Shown in pieces: positions 62,085 through 64,000 of a DNA stretch of 64,000 nucleotides. Location: positions 1 through 64,000 of the forward strand of contig NZ_JAGGJA010000012.1 of the NCBI RefSeq assembly GCF_026229185.1, written 5' to 3'. This DNA comes from Fodinibius salsisoli (GTDB taxonomy: Bacteria; Bacteroidota; Rhodothermia; Balneolales; Balneolaceae). Below the pieces are notes generated by a model that did not search any database, was not told the DNA's origin, and worked only from the letters and a program-made list of their open reading frames with translations. Both the position numbers and the translations under genes were made by a program. How positions within the stretch are numbered: the first letter of the stretch is position 1; each line of letters begins with the position of its first letter.

Positions 62085-63878
62085 TTAAATCTGCTTCGCT
62101 AAAGCTTCTGCTTCACTGATCATCCTTTCAATAGCGGCAAGCCCGTTATTCCAGAATTCAGGATCCGTAATATCCAGACCCAATTTACCGATAATATGTT
62201 CCGGCCAATCTGATCCCCCTGCTCGCAGCATTTCGATATAGTTATCGGCAAAGTCATCTTCGGATTGCGTATATGCTTCATAAAGTGCCAACACCAATAA
62301 TTCTCCAAATGCGTAGGCATAAACGTAGCCCGGCGTATGCAGAAAATGGGGGATGTAGCTCCACCATAAATCATAGCCTTCCGTCAGTGTAACCGAATCA
62401 CCATAAATATCTTTCTGAGTTTCTCGCCATAACGATGAAAACTCTTCCGTAGTCAACTCCCCTTCTTGCCTTCGCTTGGTATGCATAGCGTGCTCAAAGC
62501 GGTTCATCGAAACCTGGCGAAAGACGGTAGCAATAGTATCATCAATTTTGCCAACCAGCAGGGCTAATTTTTCTTTGGGATCATCCAGGTTGCTCATGAG
62601 CCGCTGAAAAACAAGCATTTCTCCAAATACGGAAGCCGTTTCTGCCGTCGTCAGAGGCGTACTGGCCTGCAGAGCACCCTGCTCTCGAGAAAGATACTGG
62701 TGCACCCCGTGGCCCAACTCATGCGCCAGAGTCTGCACATCCCTCACCTTGCCATCATAATTCATAAACACATAGGGATGCACGGAGGGAACCGTGCTTG
62801 CAGAGTATGCTCCGCCACGTTTCCCTGGTTTCATTGCTGCGTCAATCCAGTTATGCTCAAAAAAATCGCCTGCGATCTCTCCCATCTTCGGATGAAAGCT
62901 GGAATAAGAATCAAGTACCATCGATCGGGCATCATTCCAATGAACCTGTTTCTCGCTTTTCAGCAGCGGGGCATAGCGGTCGTAATCATAAAACTCATCA
63001 TAGCCCAGCAGTGATTTCTTAAGATTGTAAAACCGGTGCACCAGGCTATAGTGATCCGTAACGGAATTCACTAACAACTCGACGGTATCGTCGTCAATTT
63101 CGTTAGACAGGTTTCGTGAAGAAATCCAGCTGGGATAATCGCGGAGTTTATCGCTACTATGCTTGTCGGCCAGCAGAGTATTAAATATAAAGGTGAGCGT
63201 ATGGCTTAATTCCGAAAACGTTTCGGTCAACGACGCATGAGCACGTTCGCGGAGTTCCCGATCGGGCTCATGCAATTTGCTCAGTGCTTCTTGCTGAGTT
63301 AATTCTTCCCCATCCAGGGTAAAGCGAGCGGCTCCCATAGTCTCATCAAAATACCTGTTCCATGCACTACTGCCCGTCACCTTCTTGGCAGAAAAAACCT
63401 GTTCCGCTTCCTCATTTAATACATGGGATTTATACCGACGGGAGGTTTCCAGGTAATGCTCATAATGGCTTAACACCTCACTTTCAATGAGTGTTTGAGC
63501 CTGTTCATCATCCATAGCCAGCCATTCCACATCAAAGAACACCAGCTGCTGCTGAATCTCGGAAGAAAGTTCATTCGCATCCTGAACTAATTTTCCATAT
63601 TTCGCATTAGAGGTGTCTGTCGACCAAATAAGCTGGGCAAATGAACCGATTTTACTCAATCGTTCAATAATACTTTCATAATCCTGCAGAGCCTGATGCA
63701 TCTGGCTGGCATCAAATGATTTTACTTTGCCGCGATAGTCGGAGGCAAACTGCTTTGCCTGCTGCCGGACACGCTTTTTATCTTCTTGCAGTGCGGGATC
63801 GTCGGTGGAATTATAAAGATCAGAAAGATCCCATTGAACTTCTTCAGCCCCAGTGGGGTTATTTACATCAGTACTCAT
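62085..63878 (-). CDS. pepF: Oligoendopeptidase F (M3B peptidase)
   Basis: The enzyme has 597 residues, the standard length of PepF. The zinc site HELGHGVH has His386, Glu387 and His390 in VQTLAHELGHGVHQYLS, with the third ligand Glu in STPLTTAETASVFGEML. C-terminal landmarks include DLWWSYIPHFLHTPGYVYAYAFGELLVLALYE. It cleaves short peptides of about 7-17 residues in the cytoplasm. It is the first gene of an operon with the GAF-domain protein and deoB, separated by 3 bases from the former. The start MSTDVNNPTGAEEVQWDLSD agrees with relatives. Confidence 0.96.
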   Translation of the reverse strand: MSTDVNNPTGAEEVQWDLSDLYNSTDDPALQEDKKRVRQQAKQFASDYRGKVKSFDASQMHQALQDYESIIERLSKIGSFAQLIWSTDTSNAKYGKLVQDANELSSEIQQQLVFFDVEWLAMDDEQAQTLIESEVLSHYEHYLETSRRYKSHVLNEEAEQVFSAKKVTGSSAWNRYFDETMGAARFTLDGEELTQQEALSKLHEPDRELRERAHASLTETFSELSHTLTFIFNTLLADKHSSDKLRDYPSWISSRNLSNEIDDDTVELLVNSVTDHYSLVHRFYNLKKSLLGYDEFYDYDRYAPLLKSEKQVHWNDARSMVLDSYSSFHPKMGEIAGDFFEHNWIDAAMKPGKRGGAYSASTVPSVHPYVFMNYDGKVRDVQTLAHELGHGVHQYLSREQGALQASTPLTTAETASVFGEMLVFQRLMSNLDDPKEKLALLVGKIDDTIATVFRQVSMNRFEHAMHTKRRQEGELTTEEFSSLWRETQKDIYGDSVTLTEGYDLWWSYIPHFLHTPGYVYAYAFGELLVLALYEAYTQSEDDFADNYIEMLRAGGSDWPEHIIGKLGLDITDPEFWNNGLAAIERMISEAEALAKQI

Positions 63879-64000
63879 AAAATGCTATACACGGGTTATT
63901 TACATCGTAAATGCCTTTTTTGCTCTACACAGCGGATAAAAAATTATCTGCATAGAAGAATCGTATTTTAGCATTACAATGATTAACTTTAGATTTATTC

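Overview
The window looks like a piece of chromosome from a Gram-negative, probably halotolerant member of the Balneolota/Bacteroidota side of the tree. This is inferred from several features: many lipoproteins and signal peptides of Bacteroidota style, a short (284-residue) primary sigma factor, a propeller-type sensor kinase, an Aquifex-type aconitase, acidic protein surfaces and a YbbA/YbbP transporter beside a TesA-like esterase. No rRNA, tRNA or CRISPR array was seen. Species-level identity cannot be settled from the sequence alone.

Region 1 (1 to about 4310) is the tail of a chromosomal integron cassette array. Three complete attC sites and the right end of a fourth separate AT-rich cassettes, all read on the + strand: a 411-residue PD-(D/E)XK-like nuclease, a secreted HExxH metalloprotease, a HigB/HigA toxin-antitoxin pair whose toxin is frameshifted, and a BsuPI-like lipoprotein. 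The last cassette has no attC and abuts a remnant of a VOC-family gene, so the array ends there.

Region 2 (4.4-10.4 kb) holds small detoxification and redox genes (DinB fold, ABM monooxygenase, membrane thioredoxin, KatG, DUF899) around a GlxA/AraC-type regulator that carries a one-base frameshift. The promoters of the DinB-ABM genes and of the DUF899 gene share an ungapped stretch with 22-bp-spaced direct repeats, a good candidate operator for that regulator.

Region 3 (10.7-30 kb) is mostly metabolic and membrane genes: M81 peptidase, pentapeptide protein, second DinB, LOG family, CPA2 antiporter, YetF and YtxH proteins, a decayed PAP2 phosphatase, aconitase, an amidoligase/glutamine-amidotransferase pair, two secreted amidohydrolase paralogues (one without the metal ligands), Smr protein, ScyD/ScyE-like propeller and a membrane-anchored MutS-like ATPase.

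Region 4 (30.3-33.7 kb) is an ECF sigma / anti-sigma / two DUF4097 operon ending in a clear terminator. Region 5 (33.7-37.1 kb) is repeat-rich and gene-poor, with a roughly 390-bp direct repeat flanking a single DUF5694-like gene.

Region 6 (37.1-51.6 kb) has a PLP dehydratase, an Amt-PII pair, a fused CdaA-CdaR diadenylate cyclase, a SIMPL protein, the TesA/YbbA/YbbP cluster, an OmpA lipoprotein, CorA, a universal stress protein and a secreted endonuclease/exonuclease/phosphatase. Region 7 (51.7-64 kb) is all on the - strand: outer-membrane barrel, an Arg/Ser-rich lipoprotein, a NarL-type two-component pair, the primary sigma factor and a pepF - GAF/degenerate-GGDEF - deoB operon.
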